DNA from: Oscheius tipulae
Lineage: Eukaryota; Nematoda; Chromadorea; Rhabditida; Rhabditidae
Length of the DNA: 64,000 nucleotides
Direction: 5' to 3'
Assembly (NCBI GenBank): GCA_037178975.1
Contig: JASJZH010000003.1
Span: forward strand, 1,178,001 to 1,242,000
Shown one piece after another: positions 1-10,280 of this stretch. The position numbers and the translations under genes are program-made. Numbering within the stretch: position 1 is the stretch's first letter; each line of letters opens with the position of its first letter. The notes under the pieces were generated by a model. It did not search any database, was not told the DNA's origin, and worked only from the letters and a program-made list of their open reading frames with translations.

Positions 1-3000
1 GTCCCTCTATCTCCCTGTCTCTCAGTCTCTCAGTCTCTCTGTCTTTCTCTGTCACTCTGCCGTCTCTGTTTCCTAACCCAAATGCCAACTTTTCTGGTCG
101 ACTACCTCCAAGTCCCAGGAAACTCAAAACGTTCTCTGAACTTCTCCGCTTGTTCTTTCTTGGTTATAGGATTTTGACTTTTAGAACTTTAATCACCACC
201 CCCATACCCAGGTGAAAACACTCTGAGGAAGCTGTAGAATAATATAGAGGGTGGGTAAGATTCAAATTCTTCCGGGTCAGCCAGAGACTCCTGAAATGCT
301 AATAAGTTAACCCACCCGTGATTTAGAGTACGAGCACAGCATTCCAGCTTCCGCATCAAGAAAGGGAGGTGGCTCTAGGTCACCCGCTCTTTTTGCACCC
401 CTTGTTTGGCTTCTTTTTCTTTTGCACTATCATTCCCTTTTCCTAGTTCTAATTGTAAGCAGTACAATTGTTTGAGAATTTCTCTAGAATCGGAAGCACT
501 AGATTTTCCTCTATATTGTCTGGTAGACCATCCAGAAAACTACCAAAGTTTTTTTCCCGACATACAACATTACTGTCGTTCTTGCATTTTTCAGCATTTA
601 GAAGCTCTGCAAAAATGTAACTCACACCAATATCTACTTCACAGAACATTACAAAAATGAAAACCTTGAACTCCTTGCAGACGTCTCAATGGGATTTTCA
701 ATCCAAAATGATCAGTAAAAGACATTGTAGCAGCTTTTGGAGAGCAGGACATAGTGCATGCCTTTCTGTTGACGTTTTGGACAAAACATGCAGATAGTGA
801 TGGTCTCGGGGAAATGCTTTCGCGGGGAAATGTTTCGGAGTAGTAAGTGCAAAGAGACCAATATCCCTGAACATTTCTCTGTCTCTCTCTCTCTCTAAGA
901 TTATCAGTTCCGGAAGTGTAGGAGAAGGTGGCTGCCCTGCGGGAATTATTTATTCCCAACAAATCTCTTAACGATAAACATGTTGACTTCTAAACGGATT
1001 CGTTAGAAACGAATCACCAGAGTTCTCCCGCTTGACTACCAGATCATGCTACTGTAACCAGTCTGTCTCTCTCTTTGCCCACCTGTCTGTCTCTATGTCC
1101 CTCAGTCTCTCTACCTTGCTATCTCGCTGTCTCATTGTCTCTCTGTTTTTTTGTTTCTCTATCTCTCTGTAGAGACTATCTCTCTGTAGAGAGACAGAGA
1201 GACCTCTTTCTCTTCCCGCCTCTGGATTACTGTAACTCAATACGGGTGACTTGCAACCCAGTACTTCGGATCAGTACACATTGCCCATGCTAATGCCTTC
1301 CTACTCGTAAATCGGAAGGGGAGGTGTCTCCGGATCGGCTGCCAGACTCTTGACGTGACCTATGAACGTGCGCGGAGCATGTGAGTTTGATGAGGTGGCC
1401 AGAGACCTCGTGATGACCGTTAGTATACGTTGCATGGCTAGAGCGGAAGATGCGGAATAGTGGAAAAGGTCACAGCTGACACGTAGTGAATATATTCAAC
1501 AGATTTGGAAGAACGTGAATACTGTAGAGTGTGTAGACTGTCACTGTCTCTCCGTCACTTGATGTCCAAAGCTGTAAAACTTTTGCTGCGAACTTACTAA
1601 TTAGAGTAGTAGTTACAGTACAGCCACATAGAGTTTCCCAGAAAACAACAAAAGTTTTGCTACAGATAAAGTTCAGATACACTTCAAAACGTTTTTAAGG
1701 CTTGGAGGAAACTATAAAAAGCGCGCAAACGATAGAACTGTATTGTGATACTTTCTGGTTCCATATAAACAGAATCATCTCGTCTTCGTCCCCAACAGTT
1801 TTAAATGAATGATTGCTCTAGTTCAGAGTCTGTACTCTTTGTTCTTTGCTGTCTAGAACTCACTAGTTGTTTACGGGTCTTTTGCTTTGGACAAGCCCGT
1901 GACTTTTAGACGCGACACAGGAACTCTCTATGCCCAGACGATCCCCTTGGCTAGGGAGTTCCCTACTCCCATTAACTGCCCTATTGCATTCCTTCTTCTC
2001 TACACTCGACGCGCACAAGTGGCTAAATCATCTTCGAGCTTTATTATTGCGCTTTATATGAGTAAGGTTTCTATTTTTTCTCCTGTCTCTCAGTCTCAAA
2101 GACTCTAGTCTCTAGCACACTTCAATGAATTCCAAATTGAGATGGAGGAGAAATGACGAACTTTTGGAAGACCGAGAATTATTGGACCTTTCGGGTCAGT
2201 CAACCCAGAAGGGCGTGAACTGGTCATTCAGTCCACTAGTGTCATTTTCTTGTAGTGTCTCTCTGTGTCTGGGTCTTGCTGTCTCTCTGTATCTCGGTTT
2301 CTGGTATTCCCCGATCTCCGTCGTAATGTCTCTCTACTTTACGATGCAGAAGTTAATCAAAGTCGCCTACTTCTTAGTCTCCAGCCATCTGCCCCACTCG
2401 TTGAGCCAATTAGGAATAAGGATATCTCCGGTTCAGATCTAGACTCTAAAGCAGGTGTGACGCAATTTACTGAACTATTTTCTCTACTTCAGGGATCAGT
2501 AATCTGCGGGGATAATTGGATCAAAATGAAGGTCAGACAGGGAGAGATAGAGAGACAGAAGAACAGAGAGAAAGAGAGACAGAGAGACAGAGCTCTTTTC
2601 TGTTCTCTCTAATCCGGATCTTTGACTTTCACACCCATCAACAATGTATTAATACGGAGGATAAAAGCGCTTTCGACGTCACTCTCCAATAGACTCCCAC
2701 TGGAACTATTTTTTCTCTCAAGCCTGTGCTTGTGCTCGCGATCATCCTCGAGGATAGCTAGCAGCTTTAGCTGCTTTCTGATTCCTTGACTGTTGTTAAC
2801 ACATCATTTTGTGACTGTTTGAAGCATTCTTTTGGGAGCGAAGCTCCTAAATGAACTCATCAGCCCACCCACCTTCTTTTACTTCCTTAGTTCCTTCGCA
2901 ATTATCCGTGTCCCTCGGAAATTAGTTCATTTTTGAACTGCCGCTTATTGTTTTGAAGGTAATGGTACCCTACCCGCGACCCCCGCTTGCTATTAAAGGA

Positions 3001-4346
3001 CGTCTCTGTCTCTGTCTGCCAAAGGAAGAATAGACTCTAACCTAATTCCTCTCGTTCCAGCATAATTAAGGCGCAACTTCTAGTCTAAGCACTTCCTTCT
3101 CCTAACAAAGATCCTCAAATTTTCCTTGTTTCGTGTATCCATGTACAGTAATTACGCATACCCTGACGTCAAATACTTGAGGGAGGTGGGTAATCCCATC
3201 CGTACATCAATAAGGTTGCAGCGATTTCTTTGTTGTATCGGGATGACGGAGATCATAAGCTTTCTTGGGATAAGTTCCTTCCATATAAGAAAAAAATAGT
3301 CGCCACTTAGTTAAATATTGTTTCTCTAAACCTGCCTGCAGATACCCTTACAGTATCCCCGATAATCCCTATTGCACAGCTCCTCCTGCAGCGAGAACCC
3401 AAGTAGCTCTTAAAGGGCATTGGAAATTGTCCATCCAATGCCAGATTTTTGTTTATTCCGAAGATACAAACAAAGATTCTACTTTGGAGCTTCCTATTAG
3501 TTTATGCGTATTACTGTCTCTTTCACGGTTGTTGCATGTTTCACGGCCTTGGTGCCCTTTTCGTACTGTCGAACGTGACAACAGTTCACATTTTTCTCTA
3601 TGTTACGTGTCTGAAACTTGTACAAGCAGCGGTATCGAGCGAAACGAGCTGTTCTCAAGCTGACGAGTCTGAACATCATCTTTTCTTATACCAATTCCTT
3701 CTTTCTCTCCTTTCCACTGAACTCTCTTCTCTCACGTCTTTTCTGATTCACTCTTACTGGAAAACACAGCAAACTTTTAGTCACTAGATCTCGTGACATT
3801 TCTTTGATCAACTTCTTATATGATCTCCCAGTCCCAGAGATATTCTGTGGTCCTAGCGGACCCCGACTTAGTGTTTTGAACCTACTCTTAGCCTCAAAAT
3901 ATCCCTCTCTCTCCTAGCCCATGTACCCCTACCTACTTAAGTAGTAATTTGATGTTTCTTACTTTCTAACGGAGATGTTGTGTCTGTTCTCTCTGTCTTT
4001 CTATCTCTCTGTCTCACTGATTGACATCACTCTCTAGACCTTCATTGTCTGAATTCAATGAAAAGTGTCCTTTTCCCAACCTAGTTATAGCCTGAGACTG
4101 CAGCTGCAGATCCTATCTCCGCAAATCTTGAATGTAACCCTACAGTTGCGGACAGAGGGACAGAGAGAGGTCAAATTTCTCCGGAACACCGCGTCGTCTC
4201 TAATGAATCAGTGTACCTCATCATACTTGTTATTTTTGTCAATGTTTTCCCGCCTACTCTCTTCAATTAACGGCTCATTTTCTTGTCCTTGCTTTCTCGT
4301 GTTTCTTTCATGGACTGATCCAAATATTTATTTTGTAGGAATAGTC
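1..4346. other. Gene-poor stretch with TCTCTGTC-type repeats
   Basis: I see no convincing gene. Open frames here are short, lack recognisable domains, and many run through low-complexity tracts. Pyrimidine tracts built on TCTCTGTC or its complement occur near 1-60, 870-895, 1062-1200, 2255-2290, 2540-2595 and 3985-4015. Some AG-ending splice-like sites exist, but I could not chain exons. Confidence 0.5.
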
Positions 4347-4650
4347 ATGTCGTGGGTTAAAGTTCTTCTCGTCTTGGCTCTCTGTATCCTCCCCACGTCA
4401 GCTGGCTACATTTGCCGCACGAGGCGTACAGATGGACGATGCTTATGTGAGTTGACTGAGAGACAAACAGAGACGCATTTTTTTAGTGATGGCAAACGTG
4501 CTGCGTGACCCTCATCAGATGTCAAACTGGAACCCGAAATCTTGGCACAAGGCAATCAACCAGCTCCAAGCCTATCAACAACTATTCCAAGAAGACGACG
4601 AGATGAGAAAGAAGAGATCGATAGAGACGAGTCCAGAGCTCTTACAGTAG
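4347..4650 (+). CDS. Small secreted peptide precursor (two exons)
   Basis: Exon 1 (4347-4446) begins MSWVKVLLVLALC, a strong signal peptide, then a Cys-containing stretch YICRTRRTDGRC. A 40-nt intron (GTGAGT...TTTTTTTAG) joins in phase to exon 2 (4487-4650), which ends in TAG just before an AATATAAAG-like poly(A) context. The mature chain is about 65 residues and carries a basic site MRKKRS near its C-terminus, compatible with prohormone cleavage. An acceptor-like TTTTGTAG lies about 10 nt before the ATG, suggesting trans-splicing. The intron is rich in GACAGAGA-type repeat. I do not recognise the family; a neuropeptide or other small secreted protein are both possible. Confidence 0.6.
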
Positions 4651-4771
4651 ATCAATATAAAGATTACTTTATTGTTAGACAGAATGATCAAAAGCTGTCA
4701 CTATCTTTCTCACTGTTACTAGCATTGATAAGGCCCCTGTCCCTGACACTGTCCTTGTTTTGTTGCCCACG

Positions 4772-4990
4772 TTACCCATGGAGGGCAAGTAGCCCACGGA
4801 GCCCAGGTGTACGGGCTGGCAGTAGTAGTTGGAGGCAAGATAGATGCTGTACGTCTTTCGTTGGACAGATGAACATCGTTTCCGTAACCAGATGCTCATA
4901 GGGTTCACAGCATGGCTTCTTGGTAGGTGCAGACAGTTCTGGTACAGTGAACTGCTCTCGAAGATAAGACAGAAAAACAAGTCCTAGAAA
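4772..4990 (-). other. Possible 3' exon of a Cys-rich secreted protein
   Basis: After an acceptor-like TTTTCTAG (about 4990 on the minus strand) one frame reads a segment with KKPCCEPYEHL and FICPTK. This resembles the C-terminal block SCCEPFKKL of the TSP1-like gene at 13,263-13,650. The frame closes at 4772. A second overlapping frame also looks protein-like, so a frameshift or an unrecognised intron is possible. I found no 5' exons. Confidence 0.25.
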
Positions 4991-5004
4991 AGTGAGTTAC
5001 GAAA

Positions 5005-5952
5005 AACTTCATAGCTATTGCGTTGACATATAAGTCTTCTACCACCACCATGCAAAACACTACTTCCCTTCTTCTTATTCTCTGCTCGACTTGATCCGGT
5101 TTATTGATGACCTGCCACCCTACCATCTGCAATATGTCATGTTAAATGAGTTCCTCATAGATGGAGCCCAAACGGCGGCTAATATCAACGATGTTTGTGG
5201 CCAAGAGACGACGTCTACGAGGGTATGCCAGTTGTGGTTCCATCGCTTTTGGTCTGGGGACAAAGTGTCAAAGATGAGCCAAGGTCAGCTCGACCAACAA
5301 CTTTCGATGAATCGAAGCTGCTGCAATTCGTGAACAAGAACAATCGGCAGACTGCCCGTGAACTAGCAGAGGCATTGTCTGTCAGTCATTTCGCAGTGGA
5401 ACATCATTTGAAGCAATTGAGATTTACGAAGAAACTGGGCACATGGTTGCCGCAGGACCTCAGTGACGCCCAGAAGTGGCAGCGCATGTCCGTCGCCCAT
5501 TCTCTCCTGTCCAGGTATGAGAGGAAATCCTTTTTGCCACACCTGGTGACGGGGGATGAGAAGTGGGTAATGTCTTGCAGATGGACAACGCGCGCCCCCA
5601 TGTTGCAAAACTCATTCGCCCCAAGATCCACGACCTGGGTTGGGAGATTTTACCCCATCCTCCTTATAACCCGGACCTTGCCCCTTCCAACTATTATCTG
5701 TTCCGGACCCTCAACAACGAGATTGGAGGGCAACAGTTCGATTCCGACGGTGCACTCAAAACCTGGTTGACAAACTTCTTTGCGTCGAAACCCAAGGTGT
5801 TCTACGAGCGTGGTATCCGTAAGCTACCCGTAAGATGGGCGGACGTGGTACATCATAATGGTGATTACAACGAATGAAAAAGTTGTTGGAAAGTCTTTGA
5901 ATCAATAAATTTTTGCATTTGAAAAAGCGAAAAGACTTAGTTGCCAACCCAA
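5005..5952 (+). mobile_element. Degenerate mariner-type DNA transposon (5'-truncated)
   Basis: The 3' end carries ACTTAGTTGCCAACCCAA at 5935-5952, the complement of a mariner-type terminal repeat, followed by TA (the expected target duplication). The matching 5' terminal repeat is missing; similarity to the second, inverted copy at 6204-6457 begins near 5005. The body encodes a broken transposase, annotated separately. Confidence 0.8.
5091..5877 (+). pseudogene. Mariner transposase pseudogene
   Basis: Three frames together cover a mariner transposase. The N-terminal helix-turn-helix is split over two frames (GAQTAANINDVCG, then DEPRSARPTTFDESK, with an RELAEALSVSHF helix). The first catalytic-Asp block reads LVTGDEKWV. 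The second Asp lies in MDNARPHVAK, followed by HPPYNPDLAPSNYYLF. The sequence between the first and second catalytic blocks is largely deleted, and the frame changes at least twice. The product cannot be an active transposase. Confidence 0.88.
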
Positions 5953-6203
5953 TAGAACGTAAGACAAGTTTTCAAAAACCTTTGTCAGAGAGACAGAGAC
6001 CGCAGCCAGCGAACCATATCGTCGGCGAAACGTAGATTTGATAGCCACTGACCATATACAGTGCGCGTCATAACTATAAAGGCACCCCAGTTTTTAGCTG
6101 TAGAGCCAAAACTACGCACTTTAAAAAAAATCTGACGATGCCATCTTTTTCTACGTTAGTCATAACCCTCGAAAAAGAAAATTCGCAGACCCATCGGATT
6201 AAA

Positions 6204-6457
6204 CATTGTTGATATCAGCCGCCGTTTGGGCTCCAGTCGTGCCTTTGAAGAATTCATGTCGCAGATGGTAGGATGGTAGGTCATCAATGGTCTAGATCAA
6301 AACGAACAGAGAATAAGAAGAAGGGAAGTGGTGTCTTGCGTAAGACAAGTTTTGGTGGTGGTAGAGGACTGAGTGAGCAACACGATGTGCTATATCAATA
6401 GCTCACAACACAAAGGACATATTTACAAAAAGCGTTAAGACTTAGTTGCCAACCCAA
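6204..6457 (-). mobile_element. Second mariner remnant, 5' end only, inverted
   Basis: Read on the minus strand this begins with the mariner terminal repeat (complement of 6440-6457, TA beyond) and continues into sequence that matches 5040-5205 of the first copy, including the start of the helix-turn-helix region. It stops near 6204. It keeps the 5' terminal repeat that copy 1 has lost. The two copies face opposite ways, about 250 bp apart. Confidence 0.75.
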
Positions 6458-6459
6458 TA

Positions 6460-7345
6460 TATCCATTGATCGGTGGACTTGAGACAAGACTGGGACTACC
6501 ATACTATCCGGCACAGAGACAGAGACGAAAGAATCTGGCTTGTCAATACCTCCAGAAGAATGTAACGGGACCCAGCTGTTTTACCATTATCCCCCCACTT
6601 TGATTTCCCGATCTTCAACATTTGTGTAGAGTATGGACTCCCAGCCAATTTCCCAGCACCTGTTAATCAACTACGATCTCATTAGATGTGGGAAGATCAC
6701 TATGACAACAGATGCGTCACAACGATACTTTCTCGCCAGCTTCGAGAATGTTGAAAGATATCATGACCTTATCTCCCCGTCTCCCTGTCTGCCTGTCTCT
6801 CTGTCTCTCTGTTTGTCGGAGCTTCCTGACAATGAGTCACATGTTAGTTTCGGCCACCAACATTAACAGCGATGTCGATGACAAGGAAAGAGATTCCCTT
6901 GTACACGATCAAACAGAGTTTGTTGCATAGAACCTTCTTTGCAAGCGTTTCTTACCTAATATCACAGACATTTCTTAATTTCGTCAAAGGTTTCTTGGCT
7001 TTCTTCTTCGAACCTCAGTTGGACGAGACTTAAAGTTGTAAGTTTTCTTGCCAAGCCTTGTCGAAAAGTCTTTCAATTAGGCTAATCAATTGTTCGAGAA
7101 TCTTTTACTATTGCTGTTTGCTATTAGAATGAGCTCAGAGCCCCTCTGACTTTCTGCCTTTCTGCCTCCATCCAACGTCGTCCGTCAAAGTTTCACACCA
7201 AGTATGTCCCTATCCCAGGGTTGTTTACCTGCCCGCTCACTCGTGGAGTTCGGAGTCCCTACCGTAGAGTTGCTTTTACACCTACTTCATTTCTCCCAAG
7301 AATGGTCATTCCCTTTATTTTAAAGAGAGACGTTTTATTTTAAAA
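6460..7345. other. Intergenic stretch
   Basis: No gene recognised. One TCTCTGTC tract lies at about 6775-6815. Short frames across it are repeat-derived. Confidence 0.4.
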
Positions 7346-9218
7346 ATGGGTTTTAAGATGCCAGTAAAGGAGGATCCAGAAGTTAAGCCAGAGCCTGGCG
7401 CGCCTGGAAGGTAATAATTGGCATTTTTGTGTTATTACAATTTGCAGCAGTTCGGGAGTTGTGAAGAAAGAATCCCTCGAGGATCTTATTGAAAGGCTGT
7501 CACTGGACATCAAGGAAAAGATCACACGCGAGCTGCTGGAATCATTTCGGGCTCTTAGCAACGTAGGCCAACGTTCCATTTTTGTTTAAAGCATTCACTT
7601 GAAAACAAGCGCTGAGTGAGCATAGTAGCAGAGAAAAATCTTCAGTAAGCAAAACTGCCGAGCTTGTTGATGTGGGTTTTGCACAAACAAGTTTTGATCT
7701 GAAATGACCCTTCCAATCGCAACACTTTATACCAAAACTTTCCGCTTCAGGAGAATGAAGATCTTAAAGGGGAGCTTGAGCAGCTGCGTCAGGAGAATGA
7801 AGTCCTTAAAGGGGAGCTTGAGCAGCTGCGTCAGGAGAATGAAGATCTTAAAGTTGAACTTGAACATCTGCGTCAGGAGAATGAAGACCTTAAAGGGGAG
7901 CTTGAACATCTGCGTCAGGAGAATGAAGACCTTAAAGGGGAGTTTGAGCAGCTGCGTCAGGAGAATGAAGATCTTAAAGGGGAACTTGAACATCTGCGTC
8001 AGGAGAATGAAGACCTTAAAGGGGAGCTTGAACATCTGCGTCAGGAGAATGAAGACCTTAAAGGGGAGCTTGAGCAGCTGCGTCAGGAGAATGAAGATCT
8101 TAAAGGGGAACTTGAACATCTGCGTCAGGAGAATGAAGATCTTAAAGGGGAACTTGAACATCTGCGTCAGGAGAATGAAGACCTTAAAGGGGAGCTTGAG
8201 CAGCTGCGTCAGGAGAATGAAGATCTTAAAGGGGAACTTGAACATCTGCGTCAGGAGAATGAAGACCTTAAAGGGGAGCTTGAGCAGCTGCGTCAGGAGA
8301 ATGAAGATCTTAAAGGGGAACTTGAACATCTGCGTCAGGAGAATGAAGACCTTAAAGGGGAGCTTGAGCAGCTGCGTCAGGAGAATGAAGATCTTAAAGG
8401 GGAACTTGAACATCTGCTTCAGGAGAATGAAGATCTTAAAGTTGAACTTGAATATCTGCGTCAGGAAAATCAGAGCCTCGACGGGGTAAAGCTAGTATTT
8501 TGAGCAACATTATCTCGTTTAGGCTGTGTTGCCTGTACAGTTTCGGTCAGATTTAGAAATAAGTCAACACTTTGTCTCTATTGGATCGCTGGAAGCTGTA
8601 AGTATATAATACTTGTACAATCATTCAATTTTAAGCTCTTGGGATGTTCTCATCTTATTCATCAAATTCATGCGGCACTTGGAGTCACCATCCACGCGGA
8701 TCTACCTGAAACCTTAGCTGTTTGTCACATTGAAGCACTAATTTTTCTTAAATTTTAGCCGTGCATTCATCGAGCAACGTGCCGTTTTCGATGGTTTGAG
8801 AACCCTATGGATGGAATGGCTAGATGCGACTGTCAAATGACAAACATCGTCTACTTGGCTCAGTGTCTCATCTGCGAAGCCAGTTACCAACAGACTGCTG
8901 CCAATCGTAGCCCTCTGTACCCTCAATGCCTTCAAGGACCAAATAACGGCATTTACATTGGCTATGTAGGTGATCGTGTAGCCTGGTAAGATTGTCTTGT
9001 CCAGCAGCACCATTGTTATTATAACTTTCAGGAGACGCTTTCAAGAAGTCGCTAGATGCGGACCTCTAGTTCAACATTCGCGAACACATGGCTTGCTCCC
9101 ACCAAGACCAAACGAGAGAGATTACAGATTCATTGGTCTGTACAAGGGCATATTTCCTCTACAAGTACGTGCGATTCTGAAAAATTTATTCAAGGCTTCC
9201 ATCAACGGCAGGGAATAG
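7346..9218 (+). CDS. Coiled-coil protein with C-terminal Cys-rich GIY-YIG-like domain
   Basis: Seven exons chain in phase. Exons 1-2 (7346-7410; about 7447-7563) give a charged N-terminus. Exon 3 (7751-8485) holds 17 tandem 42-bp units, each encoding a 14-residue double heptad (ENEDLKGELEQLRQ) and predicting a long parallel coiled coil. Exons 4 (8523-8597) and 5 (from 8637, about 80 nt) follow. Exon 6 (8759-8968, using a GTTTGT donor at about 8719 for the preceding intron) has CIHRATC, CDCQMTNIVYLAQCLIC and NGIYIGYVG, which match the metal-binding Cys cluster and the GIY...YIG strands of Cys-rich GIY-YIG nucleases. Exon 7 (from about 9032) continues RRFQEVARCG to a TAG at 9216. If the GTTTGT donor is not used, exon 5 ends at an in-frame TAG and the GIY-YIG part is lost. 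The catalytic Glu is not certain. Confidence 0.7.
7751..8464 (+). repeat. Coding minisatellite, 17 x 42 bp
   Basis: Seventeen units of 42 bp, no indels (8465-7751 = 714 = 17 x 42), differ by a few bases each: GAGCAG versus GAACAT, GATCTT versus GACCTT, GGGGAG versus GTTGAA. Higher-order alternation of QLRQ and HLRQ units suggests duplication in blocks. Reading frame is preserved throughout. Confidence 0.95.
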
Positions 9219-10034
9219 TTGTCATCTAATGAAATTTTTTAATTACTTCATCCTCAATCTCTCTTACTGTAGGGCAACGCTGCTTGTTTATGAGTAGGAG
9301 TGAAACCCGCTGATAGAGAGATAAAAAGTCGAGATTTTTTAGGTTCTCTTGCAAGAGATTGCTAAGCTGAAGAGAACAGCCGCTGTTCTAAAGACTACCG
9401 GTTTGTATTTTCTTGAAACGAGCCTATTCCGGCTTGAATCCGACGCACATAAACTTCGGCTCGAAGGAAAAAATAATTATTCTAGACTAGCTAATGCTTT
9501 CTCAATGTATTTGGTACCTGAATTTTCCCGCGGTATAGGCTCGTTACGTTTTCTCTGTCATAACCTATCCGCGCCCGATCTTGGCCTCTGTCCAGATAAA
9601 AATATCGAACTCGGCTTTCCAAAAGACAATCCCGACTCACCGTGCTCCGCAACTTCAATCGCCTCACCGTATCATACACAGAAGACCGTAAAAAAGAATA
9701 GAGGGTAGTGACACTTCCCTTCTTGAAGTCTCTCAGCGTTTCATGAAGAACTGGCGATGAACGTTGCGCTAGAAAATATGCTCTGCCCTTCTGGACGTAG
9801 GCACGAAGCAAGCGGTTCTAACAACTTTAGAACGCCTTTTGAGCAACAGACTGTCACCCCACAGGAATTTGAAGGTATACTCAGCATTCTCTGAACAATA
9901 CATTCCTTTGCAGAAATTCAAACTAAGCTTTGTATTTTGCGGTCTCTGTTTGAATAGGAAGATAAGAATTGAAGTTTGAAGGACACCTTGACTGTGATAG
10001 CAGCTAATGAATGATATCTTCATGTAAATCCTAT
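9219..10034. other. Gene-poor stretch; left part of an inverted duplication
   Basis: No intact gene. From 9751 onward the minus strand matches 18,212-18,601 on the plus strand. This includes a copy of the first exon of the membrane-stalk gene (complement of about 9889-9906, reading MYCSENA) and its flanking non-coding sequence. Confidence 0.5.
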
Positions 10035-10166
10035 TCAATATTTTTTGTTCTTTGGCAGCTTGCAAACAAATCTATCTCTTACAATTGTCTTCTTGTACAG
10101 CTCACAGCAGCTCTTGTTGGGATAGAAACATGGTCCGGTTATGCAAGCAGAAGTTCTAGTGGCCTC
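10035..10166 (-). pseudogene. Orphan 3' exon of a TSP1-like secreted protein
   Basis: The minus strand reads TRTSACITGPCFYPNKSCC, then ELYKKT and a C-terminus ending KLPKNKKY and stop. This matches the last exon of the 13,263 gene (TRQLPCNIQPC...NNSCCEPFKKL) and, more closely, the orphan exon at 18,187-18,316. A TCTCTGTC-type tract lies where the preceding intron should be. No 5' exon is found before the galectin gene, so I treat it as a fragment. Confidence 0.6.
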
Positions 10167-10280
10167 GCCTCAGAAAACGCTGTCTCTTTCTATCTTTCTT
10201 TCTGTCTCTGTCTTCCTGTCTCTCTGTCTCCCTGACTCTTTTATAGATCCCAAAACCCTTTATTACAAACAGTATACAGT

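Noticed and set aside
639..962. 107-residue minus ORF and other frames in the first 4 kb
   Set aside because: They cross octamer repeat tracts, have no domain, and no splice partners.
7727..8413. Long open frames on both strands over the 42-bp repeats (228 residues on minus, 261 in another plus frame)
   Set aside because: A 42-bp repeat keeps any stop-free frame open. Only the plus frame giving ENEDLKGELEQLRQ joins flanking exons in phase and makes a heptad coiled coil.
7751..8464. CRISPR array in the 42-bp repeat region
   Set aside because: The repeats are contiguous without unique spacers and encode heptads; the organism is a nematode.
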